This document shows positions 1 to 8,493 of a stretch of 64,000 nt of DNA, piece by piece; positions within the stretch are counted from its first letter, which is position 1; each line of letters starts with the position of its first letter. The translations under genes and the position numbers were made by a program. Source of the DNA: Flagellimonas maritima (lineage in GTDB: Bacteria; Bacteroidota; Bacteroidia; Flavobacteriales; Flavobacteriaceae); the NCBI RefSeq assembly GCF_003269425.1, contig NZ_CP030104.1, positions 2,289,501 through 2,353,500 of the forward strand. Direction: 5' to 3'. The notes beneath the pieces were generated by a model. It saw nothing but the letters and a program-made list of their open reading frames with translations. It did no database searches and was not told the origin of the DNA.

Positions 1-762
1 GAAGTGCCGCTTTCCAATGTTACTAAAAACCGATTGGTCATTAAGAATGTTTTTGGTTCCATAGCCGTAGAAGGGTATAGTGGAGACAACATATTGATAG
101 AAGTGGAAAAAATTATTTCTGCGAATACCTCCAAGGATTTGGATCTGGGAAAGAAGGAGTTAAACCTCAAAATTGTTAAAGAGCAAAACTTGGTTATTCT
201 ACATCCCGATGCGCCCTATATTGAATTTGATAAAAAAAACCTTCGGTACAATTGGTGCAATAAAAATGAAGAACCTCCGTACGAACATCAGCTAAACTTT
301 AAGATAAAAGTTCCCAAATCAATTCAAATTGATGTAAGTACCGTGAATGATGGTGAGATTTTCGTGGAAAATACCAATGGCAATTCAATAAAAGTGGAAA
401 ATATAAATGGAGGAATCACCTTGAACAATATTACGGGTAAAACTGATGTGAACTGCATCAACGGAGCTGTGAATATATCTTACAAAAATAACCCTGAAAA
501 AGCGTCTAAGTACTATTCGCTAAACGGCGATATTAACATTTCATATCAGAAAGCACTTTCGGCCAATATTTCGTTCAAAAGTATGAACGGGGAACTATTT
601 ACCGACTTTGATATCAATAAACAGTTTATGAAAACAAATAAAGAAACTGGAGATAGGGCAAAATATAAATATGAAGCCAAACCTGTGGTTCAAATTGGTA
701 GCGGTCAAGTTGATTTCGACTTTGAAACGCTTAACGGAAATGTATTCATCAAAAAAATATAA
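1..762 (+). CDS. DUF4097-like beta-helix/adhesin-type protein, 5' truncated by window edge
   Basis: The reading frame is open from base 1, so the true start and any signal peptide lie upstream of the window; the GTG at base 4 is probably an internal valine. The visible 253 residues contain short repeated strands rich in N-G-x-I/V (for example NGNSIKVENINGG and SLNGDINIS), the pattern of DUF4097/DUF2807 putative adhesin families that fold as stacked beta strands. The protein is a paralogue of the next gene: both open with VPLSN and share GSI-VE-Y-G and an FTDFD motif. Its stop is 4 bases before the next start, so the two are probably co-transcribed. The function is unknown and an extracytoplasmic location is inferred from the paralogue's signal peptide. 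Confidence 0.75.
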   Translation, partial: EVPLSNVTKNRLVIKNVFGSIAVEGYSGDNILIEVEKIISANTSKDLDLGKKELNLKIVKEQNLVILHPDAPYIEFDKKNLRYNWCNKNEEPPYEHQLNFKIKVPKSIQIDVSTVNDGEIFVENTNGNSIKVENINGGITLNNITGKTDVNCINGAVNISYKNNPEKASKYYSLNGDINISYQKALSANISFKSMNGELFTDFDINKQFMKTNKETGDRAKYKYEAKPVVQIGSGQVDFDFETLNGNVFIKKI

Positions 763-766
763 CGAC

Positions 767-1582
767 ATGAAAAACTTCAAATCAATAACAATAATAGTCG
801 CATTGCTGATGGTAAGTATATCATCGGCCCAAGAAAAGAGTATCGATTTATTTTCGGTGCCTTTAAGTAATCCGAACAATCCAGGAAAACTGATAATCGA
901 CCAGATATCAGGCTCTATTCATGTTGAGGCCTATGAAGGGAACGAAGTTGTAATTAAAGCTTCTTTTGGAAGCGAGAAAAACCATTATAGGGACAACGTT
1001 AACAAAAATGGTATGAAACGTATTTCCAATACTTCACTGGCCATAAGTGCGGAAGAAAAAGATAATGTGGTACAGGTAATCAATGAGCAATGGAACAAGG
1101 TCACAAATCTGGAGGTGAAGGTTCCCAAAAACTTTTCCTTAAAACTATCTACAGTAAATAATGGTAATATTTCCGTAAAAGGTGTGAATGGCGAAATGGA
1201 GATCAGTAATGTGAACGGTGAGATTACTTTGAAAGGTGTAAGTGGATCAGCTTCTACAGACACCGTCAATGGAGATATAAAGATAGATTTTGAAAATATA
1301 ACCAAAGATGCAAACATGGCGTTTAGCAGTCTTAATGGCGATGTGGCGATTACTTTCCCAAGTTCTTTAAAGGCGGATATTAAAGCAAAGTCTGATATGG
1401 GAGATATATTTACGGATTTTGATATGCAAGTTTCTTCAAATAAACCAGAAGTAAATAAAAATACTTCTTCAGGGGCTTACAAAGTCAAAATAGAGCAGTG
1501 GGTGAACGGAAAGATAAATGGAGGTGGTCCAGAGATGTTGTTCAAGACATTTAATGGGGATATTTTGATAAAATCCAAATAA
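767..1582 (+). CDS. DUF4097-like putative adhesin, exported
   Basis: This is a 271-residue protein. The frame is open further upstream, but the ATG at 767 gives a clean signal peptide (MKNFKSITIIVALLMVSISS then AQ) and starts 4 bases after the previous stop, so I chose it. The mature part is a run of short strands with repeated NG turns (VNGEMEISNVNGEITLKGVSG), typical of the DUF4097 beta-roll family. It forms a tandem paralogous pair with the preceding partial gene. In Bacteroidota such genes often sit behind sigma factor/anti-sigma pairs, but that region is outside the window. A specific function cannot be assigned. Confidence 0.8.
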   Translation: MKNFKSITIIVALLMVSISSAQEKSIDLFSVPLSNPNNPGKLIIDQISGSIHVEAYEGNEVVIKASFGSEKNHYRDNVNKNGMKRISNTSLAISAEEKDNVVQVINEQWNKVTNLEVKVPKNFSLKLSTVNNGNISVKGVNGEMEISNVNGEITLKGVSGSASTDTVNGDIKIDFENITKDANMAFSSLNGDVAITFPSSLKADIKAKSDMGDIFTDFDMQVSSNKPEVNKNTSSGAYKVKIEQWVNGKINGGGPEMLFKTFNGDILIKSK

Positions 1583-1601
1583 GGGGAATCCTATAAAAAT
1601 A

Positions 1602-1738
1602 AACGAGGCTGTCTAAAAAGGTAAATTTTATATTTACCGTCACATCGAGCGGAGTCGAGATGCATTCAAAATCAAGATGTTAAAGTTCTCGATTCCGCTC
1701 GAATTGACAATGGAAAGCTTTTTTTAGACAGCCTCGTT
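1602..1738. repeat. Nested inverted-repeat element (palindromic intergenic repeat)
   Basis: Outer arms at 1602-1619 and 1721-1738 are perfect 18-base inverted copies (AACGAGGCTGTCTAAAAA and its complement). Inside them, TCGAGCGGAGTCGAGA at 1645-1660 pairs with 1687-1702 with one mismatch. The element lies between convergent genes and contains no open frame of note. Similar GAGCGGAGTCGA cores occur elsewhere in this window, so it looks like a dispersed, non-coding palindromic repeat; it could also help end transcription. Confidence 0.8.
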
Positions 1739-1762
1739 CTTATCTTCTATCTACCATAGAAA

Positions 1763-2587
1763 TTACCCCAAAGCGACTCTTGCAAACCCTGTAACCTCCA
1801 AATTGGAATCAACAGATTTTACATATTGTGCAACACTTTGTTTGCTATCCTTTATAAAGTCCTGATTTACCAACGTATTGTCTTTGAAAAATCGCTTTAT
1901 CTTACCTTTTGCGATATTATCCAACATTGCCTCTGGCTTACCTTCTTGACGTAATTGGTCTTTGGCTATTTCAATCTCTTTTTCAATTATGGATTGGTCA
2001 ACACCATCTTCGTTCAATGCAACGGGATTCATTGCCGCAGCTTGCATTGCAACATCTTTTGCAGCTACTGCAGCTCCATCAACATTGGCAGATAGACCAA
2101 CTAAAGTGGCAATTTTGTTCCCGGCATGAATGTATGAGCCAACAAATGGAGCGTTCAATTTCTCAAAACTTCCTATTTCTATTTTTTCGCCGATAACACC
2201 GGTTTGTTCGGTCAATTTTTCAGCAACGGTCATTCCATTAAAAGATGTACTTAAAAATGAATCTTTTGTATCATGGCTCAAAGCCAGATCAGCCAGATCA
2301 TTGGCCAACGTCACAAAAGTTTCATTTTTGGCAACAAAGTCAGTTTCACAATTCAGGGATATGATAACACCACTGGAATTATCTGAACTTACTTTTGCGA
2401 TAGCCGCACCTTCAGAGGAATCTCTGTCCGCTCTTTTTGCGGCAACTTTTTGGCCTTTTTTTCTTAGGATTTCTATTGCCTTTTCAAAATCACCATCGGC
2501 TTCGACCAAAGCATTTTTGCAATCCATCATACCAGCTCCGGTAGTCTTTCTTAATTTATTTACTTCTGCGGCGGTAATCTTTGCCAT
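1763..2587 (-). CDS. tsf: Translation elongation factor Ts
   Basis: This is a 274-residue EF-Ts, the guanine nucleotide exchange factor that reloads EF-Tu with GTP. The N-terminus carries the UBA-like helical domain (KITAAEVNKLRKTTGAGMMD), including the conserved TGAGMMDCK core that contacts EF-Tu, followed at residues 75-90 by the family signature CETDFVAKN. The length is normal. It lies about 80 bases downstream of rpsB on the same strand, the usual rpsB-tsf operon. It converges on the DUF4097 gene. Confidence 0.97.
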   Translation of the reverse strand: MAKITAAEVNKLRKTTGAGMMDCKNALVEADGDFEKAIEILRKKGQKVAAKRADRDSSEGAAIAKVSSDNSSGVIISLNCETDFVAKNETFVTLANDLADLALSHDTKDSFLSTSFNGMTVAEKLTEQTGVIGEKIEIGSFEKLNAPFVGSYIHAGNKIATLVGLSANVDGAAVAAKDVAMQAAAMNPVALNEDGVDQSIIEKEIEIAKDQLRQEGKPEAMLDNIAKGKIKRFFKDNTLVNQDFIKDSKQSVAQYVKSVDSNLEVTGFARVALG

Positions 2588-2668
2588 TTTTTTCGCTATT
2601 TAAAATTTATATAAAGTAAAATACTATTTGAGTATGCTGTTTTAGTAGAGCGTTAAATTGAATCTGGA

Positions 2669-3871
2669 TTATTCAACTCCACCCTTAACACTGTCTTGCC
2701 ACTCCTTTAAATCGTCCCATTTACCATCAGCAGCCATTTTTGCTTGTTTGGGCCAAGTGGTAGGGTCAAGATGTGCCATTCTGGAACTTGCTTCTGTCAA
2801 GACCTCCTTAATTTTTTCAGGGTCTGCTTTTGCAAGTGCTGCATAAGTATCAATACCGTTATTGGTCAATGCTTCTGCAGCTTTTGGGCCAATACCTTCT
2901 ATTTTTGTAAGGTCGTCAGCTTTGGCAGGCTTGGCTTTCTTGGTTTTGGGCTCTTCCTCTTTTGCTTTGGTTGTAGTTTCTTTTTTAGCTTTAGGTTCTT
3001 TTGCTACTGTTTCCTTGGCGGGAGCAGTATTTTCTTTTTCCTCAGCAGCTTTGTCCTTAACTACCTCTTTAATTGGAGCACTTTCCTTTTTAGCTTCTGG
3101 TTTTTTAGTCTCTGCTGGAGTTTCGTCTTTAGCCGTGGTAGATGCTTCTTTGGCTTCAGCTTTTCCATCTTGCTTCTCGTTTTTACGCTCTGATAATCCT
3201 TCGGCAACTGCATTTGTTACCTCTGTCATGATGATCTCAATGGATTTTCCAGCATCGTCGTTAGCAGGGATTACGTAGTCGATAGGTCTTGGATCAGAAT
3301 TGGTATCGATCATCGCAAAAATTGGAATGTTTAATTTCTGTGCTTCTTTTACAGCAATATGCTCTCGCATGGTATCAACGATGAAGATGGCACCTGGCAA
3401 TCTGGTCATATCAGAAATAGAACCTAAGTTTTTTTCCAATTTTGCTCTTAAACGGTCAACTTGTAGGCGTTCTTTTTTAGAAAGCGTGTTAAAAGTTCCA
3501 TCTTTTTTCATTCGGTCTATAGATGCCATTTTTTTGACAGCTTTACGAATGGTCACAAAATTGGTCAACATTCCCCCTGGCCATCTTTCAGTGATGTAGG
3601 GCATATTAACGTTGGATACTTTTTCAGCAACGATATCCTTTGCTTGTTTTTTTGTGGCTACAAAAAGAATTTTTCTTCCCGATGCTGCAATTTTTTTAAG
3701 GGCTTCATTTGCCTCTTCCAGTTTTGCAACTGTTTTGTAGAGATTGATAACGTGAATTCCGTTACGCTCCATATAAATATATGGAGACATGTTTGGATTC
3801 CACTTTCTTGTGAGGTGGCCAAAATGCACCCCTGCTTCTAATAAGTCTTTAACTTCAGCTTTACTTGCCAT
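2669..3871 (-). CDS. rpsB: 30S ribosomal protein S2 with long C-terminal helix-hairpin-helix extension
   Basis: The 400-residue product is far longer than a standard S2 (about 230-260). Residues 1 to about 232 are a normal S2 (FGHLTRKWNPNMSPYIY, ATKKQAKDIV, RWPGGMLTNF, DTNSDPRPIDYVIPANDDA). Residues 233-317 are a low-complexity Lys/Glu/Ala/Thr/Pro linker. Residues 318-400 form a compact domain starting DDLTKIEGIGPKAAEAL, a helix-hairpin-helix motif, then a Trp-rich helical segment. I recall a similar tail on some Flavobacteria ribosomal proteins such as L21, but its role is not known to me. It is the first gene of the rpsB-tsf operon. Confidence 0.95.
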   Translation of the reverse strand: MASKAEVKDLLEAGVHFGHLTRKWNPNMSPYIYMERNGIHVINLYKTVAKLEEANEALKKIAASGRKILFVATKKQAKDIVAEKVSNVNMPYITERWPGGMLTNFVTIRKAVKKMASIDRMKKDGTFNTLSKKERLQVDRLRAKLEKNLGSISDMTRLPGAIFIVDTMREHIAVKEAQKLNIPIFAMIDTNSDPRPIDYVIPANDDAGKSIEIIMTEVTNAVAEGLSERKNEKQDGKAEAKEASTTAKDETPAETKKPEAKKESAPIKEVVKDKAAEEKENTAPAKETVAKEPKAKKETTTKAKEEEPKTKKAKPAKADDLTKIEGIGPKAAEALTNNGIDTYAALAKADPEKIKEVLTEASSRMAHLDPTTWPKQAKMAADGKWDDLKEWQDSVKGGVE

Positions 3872-4015
3872 TTTTCTGTAATTAGTTTACGTTCCGTTGT
3901 ATTAGCAATGGAAAGGTGGTCACAAAAGCTGTTCGCCCTCCCCATTTAGATGCTAAACTAAATTCCAAAAAGTCGATTTTTGCTCTTTGGAACAACAACA
4001 ACTTGGTTAAAAATT

Positions 4016-4037
4016 AACCCTGAAATTTTTCAGGGTT
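4016..4037 (-). terminator. Rho-independent-type terminator after rpsI
   Basis: AACCCTGAAA at 4016-4025 is an exact inverted copy of 4028-4037, forming a 10-bp stem with a tiny loop. On the minus strand it is followed by a T-rich stretch, placing it about 75 bases past the rpsI stop codon. It fits as the end of the rplM-rpsI transcript. Confidence 0.7.
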
Positions 4038-4109
4038 TTCAATGAACTTCATCCTAAATTAAATTCAGGATATCTTATAATTGAATATCGAAACAAGTCC
4101 GATATGTCA

Positions 4110-4496
4110 TTAACGTTTAGAGAACTGGAATTTTTTACGTGCTTTCTTTTGACCGAATTTCTTTCTTTCCACCATCCTTGGATCTCTAGTAAGAAGGCCT
4201 TCAGGCTTAAGAACACTTCTGTTCTCTTCATTTATTTCGCACATCACTCGAGATAATGCCAAACGAATGGCCTCAGCTTGTCCGGTTATACCACCACCAT
4301 ATACGTTTACCTTTACATCATAGCTATCTTCGTTTTCCGTAAGTGCGAAAGGCTGCTTTACCTTATATTGCAAAGTAGCTGTGGTAAAATAATCTTCTAA
4401 ATCTTTTTTGTTTATTGTGATGTTTCCTTTTCCTTCAGAAACATATACTCTTGCAACAGCAGTTTTTCTTCTGCCAATCTTATGAACCACTTCCAT
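4110..4496 (-). CDS. rpsI: 30S ribosomal protein S9
   Basis: This is a 128-residue S9. It begins with the family pattern HKIGRRKTAVARVYV and ends with the basic tail KKFGQKKARKKFQFSKR that reaches the ribosomal P site. GGGITGQAEAIRLALSR is the conserved central motif. Its start codon overlaps the rplM stop by one base (TAATG), indicating translational coupling in the classic rplM-rpsI operon. Confidence 0.98.
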   Translation of the reverse strand: MEVVHKIGRRKTAVARVYVSEGKGNITINKKDLEDYFTTATLQYKVKQPFALTENEDSYDVKVNVYGGGITGQAEAIRLALSRVMCEINEENRSVLKPEGLLTRDPRMVERKKFGQKKARKKFQFSKR

Positions 4497-4951
4497 TATT
4501 TGTAGTCGTTTAAGTTTATTGCCTTGGGTTTTTGTGCTTCTTGACCATGTTCTGATCCAACGTATACTTTTAGGTTTCTGAAAAGTTCAGCACCTAGTTT
4601 GTTTTTGGGAAGCATTCCCTTGACCGATTTCTCAATGATTCTTTCGGGGTGTTTATCCAATAACTCTTTAGCTGTAGTGGATCTCTGTCCTCCAGGATAA
4701 CCAGTATAGCGTAAATAGGTCTTATCTTCCCATTTGTTGCCGGTCATGGTTATTTTCTCAGCATTGATAACTATAATATTATCGCCACAATCAACATGGG
4801 GCGTAAAATTTGGCTTATGTTTTCCTCTAAGTAACCTTGCTACTTTTGACGCAAATCTTCCTAACGTTTCCCCTTCAGCATCAACCAATAACCATTGTTT
4901 GTCAACGGTAGCTTTATTGGCAGAAATAGTCTTATAACTTAATGTATCCAC
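4496..4951 (-). CDS. rplM: 50S ribosomal protein L13
   Basis: This is a 151-residue L13. Conserved stretches include [19 protein letters not shown] near the N-terminus, [13 protein letters not shown], the YTGYPGG loop, and [11 protein letters not shown]. The length is typical. It is the first gene of the rplM-rpsI operon and has a well-formed promoter about 45 bases upstream of the start (separate entry). Confidence 0.98.
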   Translation of the reverse strand: MDTLSYKTISANKATVDKQWLLVDAEGETLGRFASKVARLLRGKHKPNFTPHVDCGDNIIVINAEKITMTGNKWEDKTYLRYTGYPGGQRSTTAKELLDKHPERIIEKSVKGMLPKNKLGAELFRNLKVYVGSEHGQEAQKPKAINLNDYK

Positions 4952-4997
4952 TTCTAGAATGTTATTGAATTAAAAATCTATCCCGATTAACGGGCTG

Positions 4998-5028
4998 CAA
5001 ATGTACAATTATTAGATTGAATTACAAA
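4998..5028 (-). promoter_or_regulatory. Bacteroidota-type promoter for rplM-rpsI
   Basis: On the minus strand TTTG (5028-5025) is followed after 19 bases by TACATTTG (5005-4998). This matches the Bacteroidota -33 TTTG and -7 TAnnTTTG consensus with ideal spacing, just upstream of rplM. Confidence 0.75.
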
Positions 5029-5198
5029 TGCCTGATTAAGAATATTTTTACTTTTTTAGGACCAATTCCATTGCTGAGAATCCAATACTTTATTCTTGAT
5101 TGATTTTTGTTAAAAAGCAAAATGAAATTTTAACGGACTGTAACTATTTTGATTTTGATAGGTCTTTAAGTTGACTAATCAAATCAAAAACGAACACG

Positions 5199-7850
5199 GT
5201 GAAAAAACTAATCATATTCTTCACACCTTTATTATTATCATTTTTTGCTAATGCCCAAGATTCAACACAAATTGTAAAGAAGAAAATTTATGTAACAAAA
5301 CGGGTTGAAGGAACAGCACCTCCTGAAGTTGATGGCCTATTGAATGACATGGTTTGGAATTCGGTTGAATGGGGAGGGGATTATATAGAACTCCAACCTG
5401 ATGAAAACACCCCGCCCAGCGAGCAAACCAAATTTAAAATAGTTTATGATAGCAAAAACCTATATATAGGAGTACGTTGTTATGATGCGGATCCAAATAA
5501 AATTGAAAGGCGATTATCCAGGAGAGACGGTTTTGAAGGGGACTGGGTAGAATTCAATATAGACAGTTATCATGACAAGCGTACCGCTTTTTCTTTTACC
5601 GTTACCGCAGCTGGTGTTAAGGGAGATGAGTTTGTTTCAAATAATGGGAATAACTGGGACAGTAGCTGGAACCCAATTTGGTACACAAAAACAAATATTG
5701 ATGAGGAAGGGTGGACTGCTGAAATAAGGATTCCACTTAGCCAGTTAAAATTTGGAGATGCAGAGGAACAAATTTGGGGACTACAGTCCACACGAATGTT
5801 TTTTAGAGAAGCGGAGCGTTCACTTTGGCAACGAAAACCTATAGACCAACCTGGATGGGTAAGCGAATTTGGTGAGTTGCACGGACTAAAAAAAGTGGAG
5901 CCCCAAAAGCAATTGGAAATTCAACCCTACACCGTCACAAGTGGGGAAACCTATGAGGCCGAAGACGGAAATCCCTTTAGGGATGGTAGTGAAAGTGACA
6001 TTACAGTAGGATTGGATGCCAAGATTGGAATAACCAATGATTTAACTGTTGACTTAACGGTAAATCCAGACTTTGGACAAGTAGAAGCAGACCCTTCTGC
6101 CATAGCCTTGGACGGTTTCCAGATTTTCTTTAGGGAGCAACGCCCCTTCTTCGTAGAGAACAAAAATATCTTTGACTTTAATGTTTCGGAATCGGAAGCA
6201 GGGAATACCTTTGGATTTGATAATGTCTTTTACTCAAGAAGAATAGGTAGAAGTCCGCAGGGATCTCCAGATACCAATGATAATGAATTCGTAGAACAGC
6301 CAGATAATACACCTATCATTGGCGCCGCTAAATTTAGTGGTAAAACCAAGAACGGATTGGCCATAGGGGTTTTGGAAAGTGTTACTGCAAAACGTTATGC
6401 AGTAATTAGTCAAGAGGATGGAACGCGGAGAAAAGAAGTAGTTGAACCTTTGACAAACTATTTTGTCGGAAGGCTTCAGAAAGACTTTAACGATCGAAAC
6501 TCATATATAGGTGGAATTTTTACGGCCACGAACAGGGATGATCTAACAACAGAACTGAACTTTCTCCATAAATCCGCTTATACTGGCGGGATTGACTTTA
6601 AACACCAATGGCACAACAGGGACTGGTATGTTGAAGGAAATGTCATAGTGAGCCATGTGATGGGAAGCGAGGAGGCAATAAAAAACACCCAAGAATCCAT
6701 TACCCATCTTTTTCAACGGGTAGATGCGGACCACGTGGCCGTGGATTCCACTAGAACTTCACTATCGGGTAGTGGCGGAAATGTTCAAATAGGTAAAATA
6801 GGCAATGGTCATTGGCGGTTCGAGTCTGGAGGAACATGGCGTTCTCCAGAACTGGAACTCAATGACATTGGATTTCAACGCCAATCCGATGACATTCGCC
6901 ATTATACTTGGATTGGATACCAAACGTTAAAACCTGATAGTACATTTAGAAGAGTGGGAATAAACTATAATCATTGGAGCACTTGGGATTTTAATGGAAA
7001 CCACAATAGTTTGCGCTTTAACACCAACAGCTGGCAAAACTGGGCAAATAACTGGTTTTCAAATGTTGGATTCAATTATGCGCCTTTTCAATATTCAAAT
7101 TTTGCACTTAGGGGCGGTCCGCGGTTAAGGTTGTCCCCAGAAATAAGTTTTTGGAACAGGGTCAGTACCGATGAACGAAAAAAATTATCCTTTAGCGTTT
7201 TCCACAGAGGAGAGAGGGCAATCGATAACTCATTCAAGTCTTATTTTGTTGAAGCGGGGTTTGCTTACCAGCCTATAAATGCATTGCGTATCTCCGCTTT
7301 TCCCTCATTGAGTACAAATAGGGACAAATTACAGTTTATCGATAATCTCGCTGAAGAAAATGGTTCACCAAGGTATCTCAACGGAGAGATTGAACAAAGG
7401 ACCCTAAGTATGTCGTTTCGTTTAAACTATACGATAAACCCAAATTTAACCATTCAATATTGGGGACAACCATTTATTTCTAGAGGTCGATATTCAAATT
7501 TTAAACATGTTACTGCGGCAACGGCAGAACGTTTTGAAGATAGGTTTATACAGTACGAAGGAAATCAGGTCTCATTGGCTGATGATACGTATTCAATTGA
7601 TGAAAATATGGATGGGGTCGAGGATTTTAGCTTTGATGATCCCGATTTTTCATTCGTGCAGTTCCGTTCCAATCTGGTCGTTCGATGGGAGTATATTCCT
7701 GGGTCGGAAATTTTTCTGGTATGGTCCCAAGATGTCTCAAGGGACGGAAATCCATCAAAAGGTTTATTGACAAGTTTAGGCAACAATATATTTGGACAAA
7801 AACCACAAAATATCTTCTTATTAAAGGCTACATATAGATTTGTATTCTAA
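5199..7850 (+). CDS. DUF5916 outer-membrane protein with CBM9-like N-terminal domain
   Basis: This is an 883-residue exported protein. The start is a GTG that gives a good signal peptide (MKKLIIFFTPLLLSFFANAQ). Residues about 35-235 resemble a family 9 carbohydrate-binding beta-sandwich (VDGLLNDMVWNS, YDSKNLYIGVRCYD, EGWTAEIRIPLSQLKFG). From about residue 240 the protein matches the DUF5916 type (VNPDFGQVEADPSAIALDGF, then FFREQRPFFVENKNIF). The C-terminal half has alternating aromatic strands and ends in YRFVF, the terminal-aromatic pattern of outer-membrane beta-barrels. The substrate is unknown; a role in the envelope, perhaps binding a glycan or acting as a channel, is inference. Confidence 0.85.
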   Translation: MKKLIIFFTPLLLSFFANAQDSTQIVKKKIYVTKRVEGTAPPEVDGLLNDMVWNSVEWGGDYIELQPDENTPPSEQTKFKIVYDSKNLYIGVRCYDADPNKIERRLSRRDGFEGDWVEFNIDSYHDKRTAFSFTVTAAGVKGDEFVSNNGNNWDSSWNPIWYTKTNIDEEGWTAEIRIPLSQLKFGDAEEQIWGLQSTRMFFREAERSLWQRKPIDQPGWVSEFGELHGLKKVEPQKQLEIQPYTVTSGETYEAEDGNPFRDGSESDITVGLDAKIGITNDLTVDLTVNPDFGQVEADPSAIALDGFQIFFREQRPFFVENKNIFDFNVSESEAGNTFGFDNVFYSRRIGRSPQGSPDTNDNEFVEQPDNTPIIGAAKFSGKTKNGLAIGVLESVTAKRYAVISQEDGTRRKEVVEPLTNYFVGRLQKDFNDRNSYIGGIFTATNRDDLTTELNFLHKSAYTGGIDFKHQWHNRDWYVEGNVIVSHVMGSEEAIKNTQESITHLFQRVDADHVAVDSTRTSLSGSGGNVQIGKIGNGHWRFESGGTWRSPELELNDIGFQRQSDDIRHYTWIGYQTLKPDSTFRRVGINYNHWSTWDFNGNHNSLRFNTNSWQNWANNWFSNVGFNYAPFQYSNFALRGGPRLRLSPEISFWNRVSTDERKKLSFSVFHRGERAIDNSFKSYFVEAGFAYQPINALRISAFPSLSTNRDKLQFIDNLAEENGSPRYLNGEIEQRTLSMSFRLNYTINPNLTIQYWGQPFISRGRYSNFKHVTAATAERFEDRFIQYEGNQVSLADDTYSIDENMDGVEDFSFDDPDFSFVQFRSNLVVRWEYIPGSEIFLVWSQDVSRDGNPSKGLLTSLGNNIFGQKPQNIFLLKATYRFVF

Positions 7851-7924
7851 AGTATTCTATTTTTGCTGCACTATTTGAGGTTTTTTTACGTTATCTCTAA
7901 TTAAAAACCTTCAAACTGACTAAT

Positions 7925-8437
7925 ATGAAAAAAAGCATAATAATTGTTTTTCTAGCTATTTTTACTGCATTTTCCTGTTCTACGGATAATGAAGATGATT
8001 CGGGTAACACACAGGAAACCACTATTAATTTATTGGGAACTTGGGTGCTGACCGATTTACGTATCGACGAAAACACCAATGATGACGATCTTAACTTTGC
8101 AAAACAACTCCTTGATGCCTTTTCTGCTTTGGATTGCGATATAGTAACCTTTACTTTTAGGAATGATAATACGGTAACTTCTGAAGATAAGACCAACTTT
8201 ATAATTCAAAACGTAACGGCAGGTGCGGGTGGATTATCGGTTGATTGCCCAACCGAAAGCGTTTCAGAAACTACTACTTGGTCCCTGGACGGTGATCAGT
8301 TGACATTCATTAATGATGATCTGGAGGAAGAAACGATTACAATAGAATTGGAGGACGAAAACACTTTAATTATAGCGGGCTCAGATATAAATGCCAATAA
8401 TTATACTGGTGCCGATGCAGTTTTTACAAAGCAATAA
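7925..8437 (+). CDS. Lipocalin-like lipoprotein
   Basis: This is a 170-residue lipoprotein. The signal sequence ends in a lipobox-like FSCS, with Cys near residue 18, followed by an acidic stretch (STDNEDDSGN) typical of surface-exposed or outer-membrane lipoproteins in Bacteroidota. The mature part has LLGTWVLTDLRID, FRNDNTVT, TTWSLDGDQLTF and a closing FTK strand, which is the layout of lipocalin-like (DUF5004/lipocalin_4-type) domains. The ligand and function are unknown. It probably has its own transcription unit, ending at the hairpin at 8455. Confidence 0.75.
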   Translation: MKKSIIIVFLAIFTAFSCSTDNEDDSGNTQETTINLLGTWVLTDLRIDENTNDDDLNFAKQLLDAFSALDCDIVTFTFRNDNTVTSEDKTNFIIQNVTAGAGGLSVDCPTESVSETTTWSLDGDQLTFINDDLEEETITIELEDENTLIIAGSDINANNYTGADAVFTKQ

Positions 8438-8454
8438 AAAAGACATATTCATCA

Positions 8455-8493
8455 AAAGCCCTGTACTTAAAAAGTATGGGGCTTTATTTTTTT
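8455..8493 (+). terminator. Terminator between convergent genes, overlapping the aminotransferase stop codon
   Basis: AAAGCCC at 8455-8461 pairs with GGGCTTT at 8479-8485, and ACT/AGT extend the stem with mismatches; TATTTTTTT follows on the plus strand. It ends the lipoprotein gene transcript. The stem covers the stop codon (8467-8469) of the minus-strand aminotransferase gene. Confidence 0.75.

Noticed and set aside
2862-3278. Long open frame on the strand opposite rpsB
   Set aside because: It mirrors the low-complexity Lys/Glu linker of S2 in the antisense direction (hence Ser/Leu/Phe-rich), with no own start context.
7858-7865. Promoter (TATTTTTG) for the lipocalin-like gene
   Set aside because: The -7 match is good but the only upstream TTTG is 15 bases away, too close; left out as a feature.
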